DNA of 64,000 nucleotides from Terribacillus saccharophilus (lineage in GTDB: Bacteria > Bacillota > Bacilli > Bacillales > Amphibacillaceae), in NCBI RefSeq assembly GCF_002272075.1, contig NZ_NPBJ01000004.1, forward strand, positions 235,419 through 299,418. Reading direction: 5' to 3'. Within the stretch, counting starts at the first letter, position 1, and each line of letters begins with the position of its first letter. Below, piece after piece: positions 26,927-35,703 of the stretch. The position numbers were made by a program, and so were the translations under genes. Under the pieces are notes generated by a model that had not been told where the DNA came from, did no database searches, and was given only the letters and a program-made list of their open reading frames with translations.

Positions 26927-27403
26927 TTAGTTAGCCTTCACTCTGAACAGAGGTTGTCCATACTCAACAAGCTCTCCGTTTTCCACTAGTATCTCGACGA
27001 TTTCACCAGTTACATCTGCAGTGATTTCGTTGAATAGTTTCATCGCTTCCACGATACATACTACTGTGTCTTTCTCCACCCGTTCACCGACGCTAATGAA
27101 ATCATCAGAATCTGGATTTGGTTTGCTGTAGAAAGTACCGACCATCAATGATGTAATTTCGTAATCATAATTCTTTGCAGCTGCTTCTGGAGCTTGCGCT
27201 GCCGGCTCAGGCTGTGCAGCTGATACCGGAGCCTGCGGAGCACTCACGGCCGGCTGAACTGGCGCTGGTGCTGCTGCTACTTGTACAACTTCTTTGTTTT
27301 TGCGAAGAGAGACTTTTTCCCCTTCTGTTTCATAATCGAATTCATCTATTGAAGATTGGTCAATTAAGGTAATAAGTTCTTTCAATTCTTCTAATTTAAG
27401 CAT
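26927..27403 (-). CDS. accB: Biotin carboxyl carrier protein
   Basis: Product of 158 residues. A short N-terminal helix is followed by an Ala/Pro/Gln-rich flexible linker (about 45-80) and the biotinyl domain with the target lysine in [10 protein letters not shown]. The ATG is preceded by AAAGGAG. In B. subtilis it lies directly beside spoIIIAH; here an ABC exporter pair lies between. Confidence 0.98.
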   Translation of the reverse strand: MLKLEELKELITLIDQSSIDEFDYETEGEKVSLRKNKEVVQVAAAPAPVQPAVSAPQAPVSAAQPEPAAQAPEAAAKNYDYEITSLMVGTFYSKPNPDSDDFISVGERVEKDTVVCIVEAMKLFNEITADVTGEIVEILVENGELVEYGQPLFRVKAN

Positions 27404-27514
27404 ATTGGCACTCCTTTACAATGGTCCTGCAAAATGGTTCCTACAGATTTAATCACTAACATATTTTACGCAAACGTTAAAAAAATCGCAACACCTAACG
27501 ATTAACCTGAAGCA

Positions 27515-29338
27515 TCAGCTGGTTGAGCTATGCTGCTTTTTTTCGCTCTGCAGTGCAGAATAGAAGCCTTTTTGCTCTATCAATTCATGATGGCTTCCTT
27601 GTTCTTTTATTTCGCCATCCTGCAGTACAAATATCTTATCTGCCTGTTCTATCGTATTGAGACGATGCGCCACTACAATACTTGTACGACCCTCCATCAA
27701 TGCTTTCATTGCTTGCTGGATCCTAAGTTCAGTAATTGTATCAATGCTGGATGTAGCTTCGTCCAGCAATAGGATATCCGGATCCTTTAATAAAGCTTTG
27801 GCAATGGACAGCAGCTGACGCTGTCCATGACTAAGACCACCGCCATCCTGTCCGACTATCGTTTCATATCCATCAGGCAGCCTGGTGATGAAACGGTGAG
27901 CATTGGCCGCTTTGGCGGCTTCTATCACTTGGTCATCTGTAGCATCTAATTTACCATAGCGGATATTCTCCAGGATTGTGCCTTTGAACAGAAAATCCTG
28001 CTGTAACACAACACCGATTCCATTACGATAGCTGTTTAAGTCGAGCTCAGATAGTGGCATATCATCGATTGTAACTTGGCCATTATCAGGCTGATAGAAA
28101 CCTGCAATCAGATTCATGATTGTTGTTTTCCCAGATCCTGTCGGGCCGACAAAAGCAGCCATTTGTCCTGATTGAACAGAAAAACTGATATCCTTCAGAG
28201 CCGGTTCTCCTTCATAAGTGAATGTGACATTTTCGAAGTGTATGTCTCCTCGAAGTTTTGATATTGTTTGTTTCGCCGTCTCTTGGTGTTCTTCCTGCTC
28301 GTCCAGAATCCCAAAAACTCGCTCTGCTCCAGCAAGCGCTGAGAACAAGGAGTTAAATTGGTTTGCCAAGTCATTCAGCGGACGCGTGAATTGTCTTGAG
28401 TATTCCAAGAAGATGACAATCGTACCCACAGTTATACCCGCACAGCCATACCCGATTAAGAGAGCTCCAACGCCGGCAATTACCGCAAAACTGATGTTAT
28501 TCAGCATGTTCATCCACTTTGGAATGAAACCGGAAAACGTTTGAGCCCAGAAACCTGCATGCTGCAGCTCCTCTGTTTTGCTACGGAAGGTACCGATAAC
28601 TTTGCTTTCTTGGGCATATGCTTTAATGACTGCTTGGCCGGATATGCTTTCTTCTGCATAACCGTTCACTTTGCTGACAGCTTGCTGCTGTGTTCTGAAA
28701 GCATGCCGGGTACGGTTGGTGATCCATTTGATGCCGATGAACATGATCGGCACAACGAGCAGTGTAATGATTGTAAGTATCGGGCTAAGAATGACCATGA
28801 CAGCCAGTATGCCGATAAAGGTGATGATGCTGGAAACAATCTGAACCATTGACGTATTGAGCGTAGTTGAGATATTATCCACATCATTCGTCATCCGGCT
28901 CATTAGCTCTCCATGCTGCCGTTTATCGAAGAAAGCAAGCTTCAATTTCTGAAGATGGACAAATAAATCCTTCCTAATTGAATACACTGCAGTTTGCGAG
29001 ATGGTAATCATCCAATATCCTTGCAGAAAGGTCATAACAGCAACAACTGAATAAATTAGCAGCAGCCAGCTTAATTGCTGTAGAAGATATCCAGCCGTAT
29101 ACTCCCCACTTACAAACCGGTCAACGATATGCCCAAGAATGACAGGACCAACCAACGCTAGTATAGAGCTTACAATAATCATACCGAGCGTACTGAAAAG
29201 AAGTCGTCTTTCGCGAAGCATGTAATGCCAAATTCTAAGTAGCGTGCCTTTAGGATTTTCTACTTTTGCTTTCTGTTTACGAGCACTTGCCGTATATGCC
29301 GGCCGTTTATAACGGAACGCTTCGGATAACTTTTTCAT
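27515..29338 (-). CDS. Multidrug-type ABC exporter half-transporter (YfiC-like)
   Basis: Product of 607 residues: a six-helix membrane domain (about 45-340) fused to an ATPase domain. Walker A is VGPTGSGKTT, and Walker B plus catalytic glutamate are ILLLDEATSSID. The signature motif is LSHGQRQ instead of LSGGQ. Together with the upstream gene it forms a heterodimer; the lengths (568 and 607) resemble B. subtilis YfiB/YfiC. The substrate cannot be assigned. Its start overlaps the partner's stop by 4 bases. Confidence 0.92.
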   Translation of the reverse strand: MKKLSEAFRYKRPAYTASARKQKAKVENPKGTLLRIWHYMLRERRLLFSTLGMIIVSSILALVGPVILGHIVDRFVSGEYTAGYLLQQLSWLLLIYSVVAVMTFLQGYWMITISQTAVYSIRKDLFVHLQKLKLAFFDKRQHGELMSRMTNDVDNISTTLNTSMVQIVSSIITFIGILAVMVILSPILTIITLLVVPIMFIGIKWITNRTRHAFRTQQQAVSKVNGYAEESISGQAVIKAYAQESKVIGTFRSKTEELQHAGFWAQTFSGFIPKWMNMLNNISFAVIAGVGALLIGYGCAGITVGTIVIFLEYSRQFTRPLNDLANQFNSLFSALAGAERVFGILDEQEEHQETAKQTISKLRGDIHFENVTFTYEGEPALKDISFSVQSGQMAAFVGPTGSGKTTIMNLIAGFYQPDNGQVTIDDMPLSELDLNSYRNGIGVVLQQDFLFKGTILENIRYGKLDATDDQVIEAAKAANAHRFITRLPDGYETIVGQDGGGLSHGQRQLLSIAKALLKDPDILLLDEATSSIDTITELRIQQAMKALMEGRTSIVVAHRLNTIEQADKIFVLQDGEIKEQGSHHELIEQKGFYSALQSEKKQHSSTS

Positions 29339-31041
29339 GATGTCGCCTCCCTCTGCGCTTGAGAAGCCTGAATCGCGCGGAACAGCTCTGATTGCTCCAG
29401 AAGCTCATCTGCTGTACCATATGCAGTTCGTTTTCCTTCTTCTACGATTAAAATCCGGTCACATTGCATCGCCGTACTAAGCTTCTGTGTGACAAGCACC
29501 GTCGTACATTCATACCGCTTGAGCGCCTCCAATAGTTTGCGTTCTGTCTGCAAATCTAGCGCACTTGTACTATCATCTAAGAGCAGAAGTGAAGGCTTTA
29601 ACAGCAATGCTCTTGCAATCGTCAGCCGCTGTTTTTGTCCTCCTGAAAGATTGATCCCATTTTGACCAAGTCTTGTATCAAGCTTTTCTGGCAATTTGCT
29701 AATCGTGTCATAAATTTGCGCATCTTTTGCAGCACGAACAATCGCTTCTTCACTTGCATCAGGTATTCCCCAGGCGATATTCTCACGGATTGTACCGGAA
29801 AACAACTGCACATCCTGGGATACAAATCCGACTTCTCGGCGAAAAGACTTACTGTCCAGGTTAGGTAATGGCGTATCATCGGCCAATACTTGACCTTTGT
29901 CAGGTTCATATAAGCCAATCATAAGATGTAATAAAGTTGACTTACCAGACCCTGTTTCCCCTAATATGGCAACACGTTCTCCGGATTTGATTTCCAGCGT
30001 AAAATCTTCAATGACCGGTACTTTGCCATTTGGGTATCGGTAGGTTACCTGCTCCAGATCTATTTTTCCGCGGAAAGTTTCTGATGTTGTCTCACCATCA
30101 TCTGCAGGAGGGTCTAGCTCCAGAATATCAGCAATTCTAGTACTGGATGCTTTCGCTCGCGCATAAAACGTGATCAGCATGCCGACAACACTCAATGCAC
30201 CCGTAATCCTTGTTGCATAGTTAACGATTGCGACTATATCTCCGACATTCGTCTGCTGCTGCATTCCACCAATATATAAAATTGCCAGAATAGCGATATT
30301 CATCACCAAGGTGAGCAGAGGCACAGACAATTCCGTATAACGAAATGCTTTCAGCATATTTTGACGAAGCTCATTGCTGGTCTGCTCAAAGCGCTTCTGT
30401 TCGTGCTGCTCTCGAACGAATATTCTGATAAGCCGGAGTCCGACAAGGTTCTCTCGCATCACATGGTTGACTTTATCGACACTGCGCTGCACAGTTCCGA
30501 AATAACGGATGCTCCTTTTCATGATAAAACGAAGAAAAATCAGCAGTATGGGAATGACGATCAATAAGATAAGTGCAATACGTGCATTCACTACAAAAGC
30601 CATGACGGTTCCGCCGATAATCAGGAAAGGAGCCCTAATCATGAATCGAAAGAACATGACAAGTGTCAACTGAATTTGGTTTACATCATTAGTCAGTCTG
30701 GTTAAGAGTGTGCTCGTGCCAAAGCGCTGGATATCTTGAAGCTCTGCCTTTTGAACCTTTTCATACATCTGATCACGCAGCTCTTTTCCAACACTCTGAC
30801 CAAGATGGTCGGCAAAGAAAATATTGATGATTCCAGCTCCAAAACCGACGATTGCAATGGCCACCATTCCAAGACCAAGCTCAATTACAAGTTCATTATT
30901 GCCGGCAGCAATTCCATCATCAATGAGCTTTTGTAAGAGAAATGGCTGCACAAGTTCGACGGAAAGCTCCATCATGATAAAGATCAATGAAGTTACGATT
31001 ATGAGCCAATAAGGTTTAAGATAACTAAATACTGTCTTCAC
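29335..31041 (-). CDS. Multidrug-type ABC exporter half-transporter (YfiB-like)
   Basis: Product of 568 residues, starting with a GTG preceded by AGAAGG. Six membrane helices occupy about 15-300, and the ATPase domain has Walker A LGETGSGKST and a canonical signature LSGGQKQR. After Walker B the catalytic glutamate is replaced by aspartate (LLLLDDSTSALD), the degenerate site typical of one half of heterodimeric exporters such as BmrC, TM287 and LmrC. It is the first gene of the pair; the region upstream has no clear regulator gene. Confidence 0.92.
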   Translation of the reverse strand: MKTVFSYLKPYWLIIVTSLIFIMMELSVELVQPFLLQKLIDDGIAAGNNELVIELGLGMVAIAIVGFGAGIINIFFADHLGQSVGKELRDQMYEKVQKAELQDIQRFGTSTLLTRLTNDVNQIQLTLVMFFRFMIRAPFLIIGGTVMAFVVNARIALILLIVIPILLIFLRFIMKRSIRYFGTVQRSVDKVNHVMRENLVGLRLIRIFVREQHEQKRFEQTSNELRQNMLKAFRYTELSVPLLTLVMNIAILAILYIGGMQQQTNVGDIVAIVNYATRITGALSVVGMLITFYARAKASSTRIADILELDPPADDGETTSETFRGKIDLEQVTYRYPNGKVPVIEDFTLEIKSGERVAILGETGSGKSTLLHLMIGLYEPDKGQVLADDTPLPNLDSKSFRREVGFVSQDVQLFSGTIRENIAWGIPDASEEAIVRAAKDAQIYDTISKLPEKLDTRLGQNGINLSGGQKQRLTIARALLLKPSLLLLDDSTSALDLQTERKLLEALKRYECTTVLVTQKLSTAMQCDRILIVEEGKRTAYGTADELLEQSELFRAIQASQAQREATS

Positions 31042-31432
31042 TGCTTACGCCTTCTCCCTGCTTATGTATAGCCTGCTGCTAATCATACCCTAGCATACCA
31101 CCACTTCAAACAAAATCGTACTAAACACCCTCCCATAGAAAAAGGACTGGAAAATAACTGGATTACCAGATTCAATGTGTGAATCGCCGCTCCGGAAATA
31201 CACTACACTTTCTGCGTATTTCCGGAGCTAGTTAGTCTTTACGAACTTCTCTTTCATACAGGAGACGCAAACAGCACTGGCAGAATGAGAAGACTCCTTG
31301 AAAAATACAAATCTATTTTTAAATGCGATGATATGCTTGCAAAGCCATTTTGGTTCTGTGGGAACAGCACGAGTCCGTGCTTACCGAAAGCGAAGTATTC
31401 TGTCGGAGCAGGATTCGTATTAATTAAAATAC
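31042..31432. repeat. Non-coding stretch with large inverted repeat and repeat-like tail
   Basis: No gene is seen. At 31,189-31,228 a 13-base perfect inverted repeat (GCTCCGGAAATAC / GTATTTCCGGAGC) surrounds a 14-base loop and has no T tract. At about 31,288-31,420 the sequence has wording such as CCGAAAGCGAAGTATTCTG and GGAGCAGGATTCG, resembling from memory a dispersed intergenic repeat common in Bacillaceae. Together with the ABC pair it fills the gap between accB and spoIIIAH. Confidence 0.45.
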
Positions 31433-31485
31433 AAAAATCCGAACCTAAGCAAATTCACTAAGGAATTTGCATCGTTCGGATTTTT
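31433..31485 (-). terminator. Terminator of the spoIIIA operon
   Basis: AAAAATCCGAA pairs with TTCGGATTTTT, with a second inner stem GCAAATTC/GAATTTGC. It is followed on the minus strand by a T-rich run and lies 38 bases after the spoIIIAH stop. It is symmetrical and could work in both directions. Confidence 0.8.
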
Positions 31486-31522
31486 GTTTAGCCAAAACAC
31501 TTTTGTCCCAGCCTCTCACTTC

Positions 31523-32089
31523 TTATTTCTGTGGAATATATTTTACATCCACGTTGGCACCGGTGAATTCATCTGCAGCCATCTGCATAATGCTGTTAGC
31601 TTCTTGAGCTGTCATTTTATCCGCTTTAACGGTAATCTGCACATGTCCATCTTCTGCTCGGACAAGCACTTCCTCATAGTTCTTCTCTGCGATGATTGAT
31701 TCTTCCAGGATGGACTCTTTTGACGCGAATTGCTCCATTAGTTCGATTTGGCTGACTGCATCATTCTTTTCTTCTGTGCTTGTAGAGGAGTTGGCAACGA
31801 TTTCTTCAAGTCTGGTTTTTGCTTCACTTCGTTGATCCATCGTTTGCATCCGAATGCTGGCAAATAGTTCATCGACATTAGCTGGTTCAGTCGTTACATC
31901 TGCTTCTCCTTCTTCTTTAGACTCAGTTTCTCCGGAGTCACCAGCAGTTGTGCTTGTCCCATTTTCATCCGCTTTGTCATTTATAAAAGCCAGTTCGTCT
32001 CCGTTCGGAGAGGTCATATAATAGACACTCAATACGATTAGCAAGCTCAGCATCGTCAATAGCCATACTGTTTGTTTTTTCAACATCAT
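31523..32089 (-). CDS. spoIIIAH: Stage III sporulation protein AH
   Basis: Product of 188 residues. One membrane segment (about 5-25) is followed by an acidic linker and a C-terminal YscJ/FliF-like ring-building domain (about 85-188, ending with MTAQEANSIMQMAADEFTGA). It is made in the mother cell and binds forespore SpoIIQ to form the feeding-tube channel. Two adjacent ATGs could both serve as start. Last gene of the operon. Confidence 0.96.
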   Translation of the reverse strand: MMLKKQTVWLLTMLSLLIVLSVYYMTSPNGDELAFINDKADENGTSTTAGDSGETESKEEGEADVTTEPANVDELFASIRMQTMDQRSEAKTRLEEIVANSSTSTEEKNDAVSQIELMEQFASKESILEESIIAEKNYEEVLVRAEDGHVQITVKADKMTAQEANSIMQMAADEFTGANVDVKYIPQK

Positions 32090-32098
32090 AATTCCCCC

Positions 32099-32740
32099 TT
32101 AATTTTTCGGCATAACCGAAATTCGATGTGTCGGTACATCTAGCACGCGTGAAACTGCCTGTACAACCCATTCCTGAACTGTCGCTTGTTCTGCTCCTTT
32201 TGCAACAACAAGCACCCCTCTCACTTCTGGCTTTCTTGTTTCGACCAGCAGCGGTACTTCTTGATCTCCTTGTCTGACAAGCACTACCTGCTGTTCCTCA
32301 TTTTCATCTTCCACTACCCGTTCGCCGCCGTTTTGGTCGGTTTCTTCAGATGTTTGCTGGCCGATGATCAGATTCTTTTCATAGATTTTCTGGTGGGTGC
32401 TGTTCAGATTGACCATTACTTCCACCTCGGAAACACCTTTGATTTTTTCCAGAAGGCCAACCAGGTCTTGCTCATATGCTGCTTCCAAGTCTGTAGTGGA
32501 AGAAGAAGCGTCGTTTTCTTTCTTGGCGAAAGTCTCTTCTGTTTCTGCTGCTGTTGAATTTTGAGTCTGCTGGGTGCTTTGTCTATCCGGCTCTTTCTGT
32601 TCCGTGAATAAGCCGCTGACAAGTAAAAGTAAGGCACCAAGCAGTCCGACAATGACCAAATAACCAAGCTTTGTCGGTTTCTTATTCTGAGAATCTTTCA
32701 GCTTCCACTGTTCGGTAAGCTTGTCTAGTAATTTTTTCAT
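32099..32740 (-). CDS. spoIIIAG: Stage III sporulation protein AG
   Basis: Product of 213 residues. One membrane segment (about 27-45), a low-complexity acidic linker, then a ring-building domain containing KIKGVSEVEVMVNLNSTHQKIYEKN and the conserved GVLVVAKGAEQATVQEWVVQAV. It forms a large ring in the mother cell-forespore channel. It overlaps spoIIIAF by 4 bases. Confidence 0.96.
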   Translation of the reverse strand: MKKLLDKLTEQWKLKDSQNKKPTKLGYLVIVGLLGALLLLVSGLFTEQKEPDRQSTQQTQNSTAAETEETFAKKENDASSSTTDLEAAYEQDLVGLLEKIKGVSEVEVMVNLNSTHQKIYEKNLIIGQQTSEETDQNGGERVVEDENEEQQVVLVRQGDQEVPLLVETRKPEVRGVLVVAKGAEQATVQEWVVQAVSRVLDVPTHRISVMPKN

Positions 32741-33357
32741 TCTGTCCCCCCTTTTTGGGTGACCTCAAGCGGCAGATCCTCAAGCTCCCAGATTTCGGCC
32801 AGATAGGATTTCACTCTCTCCATATCCTCGGTCTGTTCATTTGCTGCGATTGGACGGGAACTGTCGATGACGACGTCGCTGATTTCTCCTTCCGGTAATT
32901 CCTGGTCGGTACTCTGCACCTTAACTTGGATGGAATCGATTGCTTCGGTCGTTTCCTCATCCTCTCCCTCCTTAAAGGCCACTGCGATGTCAGTAATCTG
33001 CATGTGAAATTTCTCTTGCAGCGTTGGATTTGCTTGGTCCTTCAATTGGACAGCCATCTGTTCCTCAATATATGCGCGCTGTATGGAATCTATTTCACTT
33101 TTCTTCTCTTCTATTGAATTTTCTATCGAAGGCGCATCTGTAAGGGCAGCAAAGCCTTCCATTGCTTCTTGCACTGCTCTCGTTGAATCGACCTGGAATA
33201 ATGCGAATACAGGCTTAAGGAACAACAAAAGCAGCATAAGCCCCATGACCAGCTTGACGTATTTGCGGATATCGGTGTCAGGCAAAACCATATCGAGTAC
33301 AAAAGCGAGTAAGATGAACAGAATGATCTGCATCACCCATGATTGCAAAGCTTCCAA
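32737..33357 (-). CDS. spoIIIAF: Stage III sporulation protein AF
   Basis: About 206 residues from a TTG start at 33,357, preceded by AGGAG 8 bases away; this gives the normal family length, while a longer in-frame extension runs back into spoIIIAE. Two membrane helices lie within the first 65 residues (IILFILLAFVLDMVLP, LVMGLMLLLLFLKPVF). The rest is a ring-building-type extracytoplasmic domain. Part of the SpoIIIA-SpoIIQ channel. Confidence 0.94.
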   Translation of the reverse strand: MEALQSWVMQIILFILLAFVLDMVLPDTDIRKYVKLVMGLMLLLLFLKPVFALFQVDSTRAVQEAMEGFAALTDAPSIENSIEEKKSEIDSIQRAYIEEQMAVQLKDQANPTLQEKFHMQITDIAVAFKEGEDEETTEAIDSIQVKVQSTDQELPEGEISDVVIDSSRPIAANEQTEDMERVKSYLAEIWELEDLPLEVTQKGGTE

Positions 33358-33368
33358 GTGATCAGCTC

Positions 33369-34544
33369 CTATCTCAGCATTAATGTAACGTTGCTCGAAG
33401 CGACAATGATCACAATAGCTATGAAGAACATGAACGCAACAACGAGCAAACAAGCAAAAATATAAAGGATATATTTACTCATCACTTGCATCGATTTGAT
33501 GATCGGACCATCACCTAGCGGCTGCAGCAAGGCTGCGGCAATTTTGTAGATCAGTGCGATGGCAAGAATCTTTATTGCAGGGAATAAGGAGATTGCTAAG
33601 ACGATCAGTACCCCGACAATTCCGATTGCATTCTTCAGAAGAAGCGAAGCACTAAGTACAGTATCAGTGGCATCGGTGAACATCCGGCCAATGACGGGTA
33701 TGAAGTTTCCTGTAACGAATTTGGCTGTCTTCATCGCTACACCATCCTGGACAGCTGTAACGGCGCCCTGGACGGAGATGACACCAAGAAAGACAGAAAA
33801 GAAAATTCCTAACAGCCATAGCCCTATATTTTTCAATAAATCAGCAAGCTGGGTAACCGGGTATTCTTTGTTGATTGTACTGACTAGATGCAAGAGAGCG
33901 CTCATGAGGAATAACGGGATAATTATCTTAGCGATCAATAGACCGCTGGCATGGATAAGGAAAACGATTATCGGATGAAAGAAAGCAACAGCAGACAAAC
34001 TTCCAAATGAAGCCATCAATCCGAGCAACAGCGGAATCAAAGCCAGCATAAAATCACTCATACCATTGATAGCTTCCATTGCATAATTCACTGACAAACG
34101 GAAACTATTCAAAAGAAGTGTCAGAAGAACCATACATACGATCAGATAAGCAACTTTGCTGATTGAGCCTTTATTGAATGCGGTTTGGATCGTTTGGAGG
34201 ATGCTGCTGAAAAGCGTTAAAAGAATCAAAATACCAAGCAGCTTTCCATTTAAAAGCAGCTCATACAGCAGATATTCAAAAAGCCCTTTCAGCCACGATT
34301 GGATGGAAATGTCTCCTTGCTGTTTGATAAAATCAACAAAAGAGCCTTTCTCCAGTTCCGGGATAAATTGGCCGTACTTATCAGATAAAAGCTCCCAATA
34401 CTCAGTGAGTTCTTCTGTCGGAAGGCTATCGAATGCTGTGACCGCAACTTCCTGTTCTTCCACTGGATCTGTCTCACCATAAGCAGCTGATGGAACCGCA
34501 AGTACACCAAACAAAGCAAAAAGAATTACCAAGCAGCGTTTCAA
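33369..34544 (-). CDS. spoIIIAE: Stage III sporulation protein AE
   Basis: Product of 391 residues. A cleavable signal peptide (MKRCLVILFALFGVLAVPSA) is followed by a soluble segment and a polytopic membrane domain of about seven helices. It is the largest membrane component of the SpoIIIA channel. Conserved stretches include FTDATDTVLSASLLLKNAIG and LLQPLGDGPIIKSM. Confidence 0.96.
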   Translation of the reverse strand: MKRCLVILFALFGVLAVPSAAYGETDPVEEQEVAVTAFDSLPTEELTEYWELLSDKYGQFIPELEKGSFVDFIKQQGDISIQSWLKGLFEYLLYELLLNGKLLGILILLTLFSSILQTIQTAFNKGSISKVAYLIVCMVLLTLLLNSFRLSVNYAMEAINGMSDFMLALIPLLLGLMASFGSLSAVAFFHPIIVFLIHASGLLIAKIIIPLFLMSALLHLVSTINKEYPVTQLADLLKNIGLWLLGIFFSVFLGVISVQGAVTAVQDGVAMKTAKFVTGNFIPVIGRMFTDATDTVLSASLLLKNAIGIVGVLIVLAISLFPAIKILAIALIYKIAAALLQPLGDGPIIKSMQVMSKYILYIFACLLVVAFMFFIAIVIIVASSNVTLMLR

Positions 34545-34557
34545 CGTATCCAGCTCC

Positions 34558-34950
34558 TTATCCGCCCGGCATGAAACTCATGATTGTCTCGATGACCGCT
34601 GTCAGAATCGGTATGGCCACCGTTATGATAATGATCTTTCCGGCAAGCTCTATTTTTGCAGCAATTGCTGACAATCCGGCGTCTCGTGTTAAATGCGCAC
34701 CAAATTCCGTGATATAAGCAATGCCGATGATTTTCAAAATCGTCTTGATATAAAGACCTTCTACATTTGCCCGTTCACCCAGCTGCTCAATCAAAAGCAG
34801 GATGCCTGTAATCTTTTGCAAGATGAACAGGAAAATAATGATACCTGTCACTACTACTACGAAAAATGCAATGGATGAATTTTGTTCTTTTACAATCAAG
34901 GCAAGCAAACTTGCTACAATGCCAATGGATACGATTATAATAATATCCAT
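34558..34950 (-). CDS. spoIIIAD: Stage III sporulation protein AD
   Basis: Product of 130 residues with about four membrane helices. Typical features are LALIVKEQNSSIAFFVVVVTGI near the N-terminus and the YITEFGAHLTRDAGLSAIAAKIELAGK loop. It is a small membrane subunit of the SpoIIIA complex, placed between AE and AC as in all Bacillus. Confidence 0.96.
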   Translation of the reverse strand: MDIIIIVSIGIVASLLALIVKEQNSSIAFFVVVVTGIIIFLFILQKITGILLLIEQLGERANVEGLYIKTILKIIGIAYITEFGAHLTRDAGLSAIAAKIELAGKIIIITVAIPILTAVIETIMSFMPGG

Positions 34951-34960
34951 CTTAATCGCC

Positions 34961-35167
34961 TCATCCCTGGAATAAGAACACCGACTTGATCTGCTGGAAC
35001 AATTCCGATAATTTGCCCAAGACGATGAGCAGTACGAGTATGAATCCCATCAGTGTTGTAAATTGTGCAATCTCTTCCTTACCCATTTGCTTCAATACAG
35101 TATGAATGATTGCAACAATCATCCCGATACCTGCGATTTGAAATAGAATCATTGCTTCTCCGAGCAT
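34961..35167 (-). CDS. spoIIIAC: Stage III sporulation protein AC
   Basis: Product of 68 residues with two membrane helices joined by VLKQMGKEEIAQFTTL, the family hallmark. It starts 23 bases after spoIIIAB and is followed by AD after 10 bases. Confidence 0.96.
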   Translation of the reverse strand: MLGEAMILFQIAGIGMIVAIIHTVLKQMGKEEIAQFTTLMGFILVLLIVLGKLSELFQQIKSVFLFQG

Positions 35168-35190
35168 AGCGGACTCCTTTCCTACCTCGT

Positions 35191-35703
35191 TCAGATAAGC
35201 AGTAGTACGATAAGCAAACCTGTCAGGAATCCGAGGTTTCGGATCATTTTCCCATAGCGCTGGTTGGCTTCTTCTGATTCCTCCAGCTCCCGTTCCAGGT
35301 GGGTTCTGGCCAGCTGGATATGCTTTTGCTGCTGTTCAAAATCATGCTGACCAAGAGTACGGCCGAATTGCAGCCAAACATCCTTCTCAGAAGGTTTTAG
35401 CGCTGTTGTGCCTATCCAAGATTCTGTCGTCTCTTCCCAGCAGTCATACAAATCCACCGGGTGCAGCAGCAGCTTATCTGATAGAGATCGAAAAAAGGCA
35501 GCTGCCGGCTGTGGAATTTGCTTGGCCAGATTATCGCTTGTTTCAATAATGCTTGTCTGACTATAAAGGATTTCTGCCTCCATCACTTGCAGACTGCTGA
35601 TCAGCTGCCGGATTTGCTTCGGGCGTTGCTGCAGTCTGCGGGATAAATCGAAACCTACCCAAGTTGCGGCGATAAGCACAAGTATCGCTCCTACCCACTT
35701 CAT
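35191..35703 (-). CDS. spoIIIAB: Stage III sporulation protein AB
   Basis: Product of 170 residues. A membrane helix at each end (1-20 and about 152-170) flanks a helical domain resembling type II secretion GspF, with RPKQIRQLISSLQVMEAEILYSQT and the LGQHDFEQQQKHIQLARTHLE helix. It overlaps spoIIIAA by 4 bases. Confidence 0.96.
   Translation of the reverse strand: MKWVGAILVLIAATWVGFDLSRRLQQRPKQIRQLISSLQVMEAEILYSQTSIIETSDNLAKQIPQPAAAFFRSLSDKLLLHPVDLYDCWEETTESWIGTTALKPSEKDVWLQFGRTLGQHDFEQQQKHIQLARTHLERELEESEEANQRYGKMIRNLGFLTGLLIVLLLI

Noticed and set aside
27404..27514. Terminator between the ABC exporter pair and accB
   Set aside because: Only a weak AGCAT/ATGCT stem and a 4-base ATCG/CGAT stem before a T run were seen; neither is convincing, so read-through into accB cannot be excluded.
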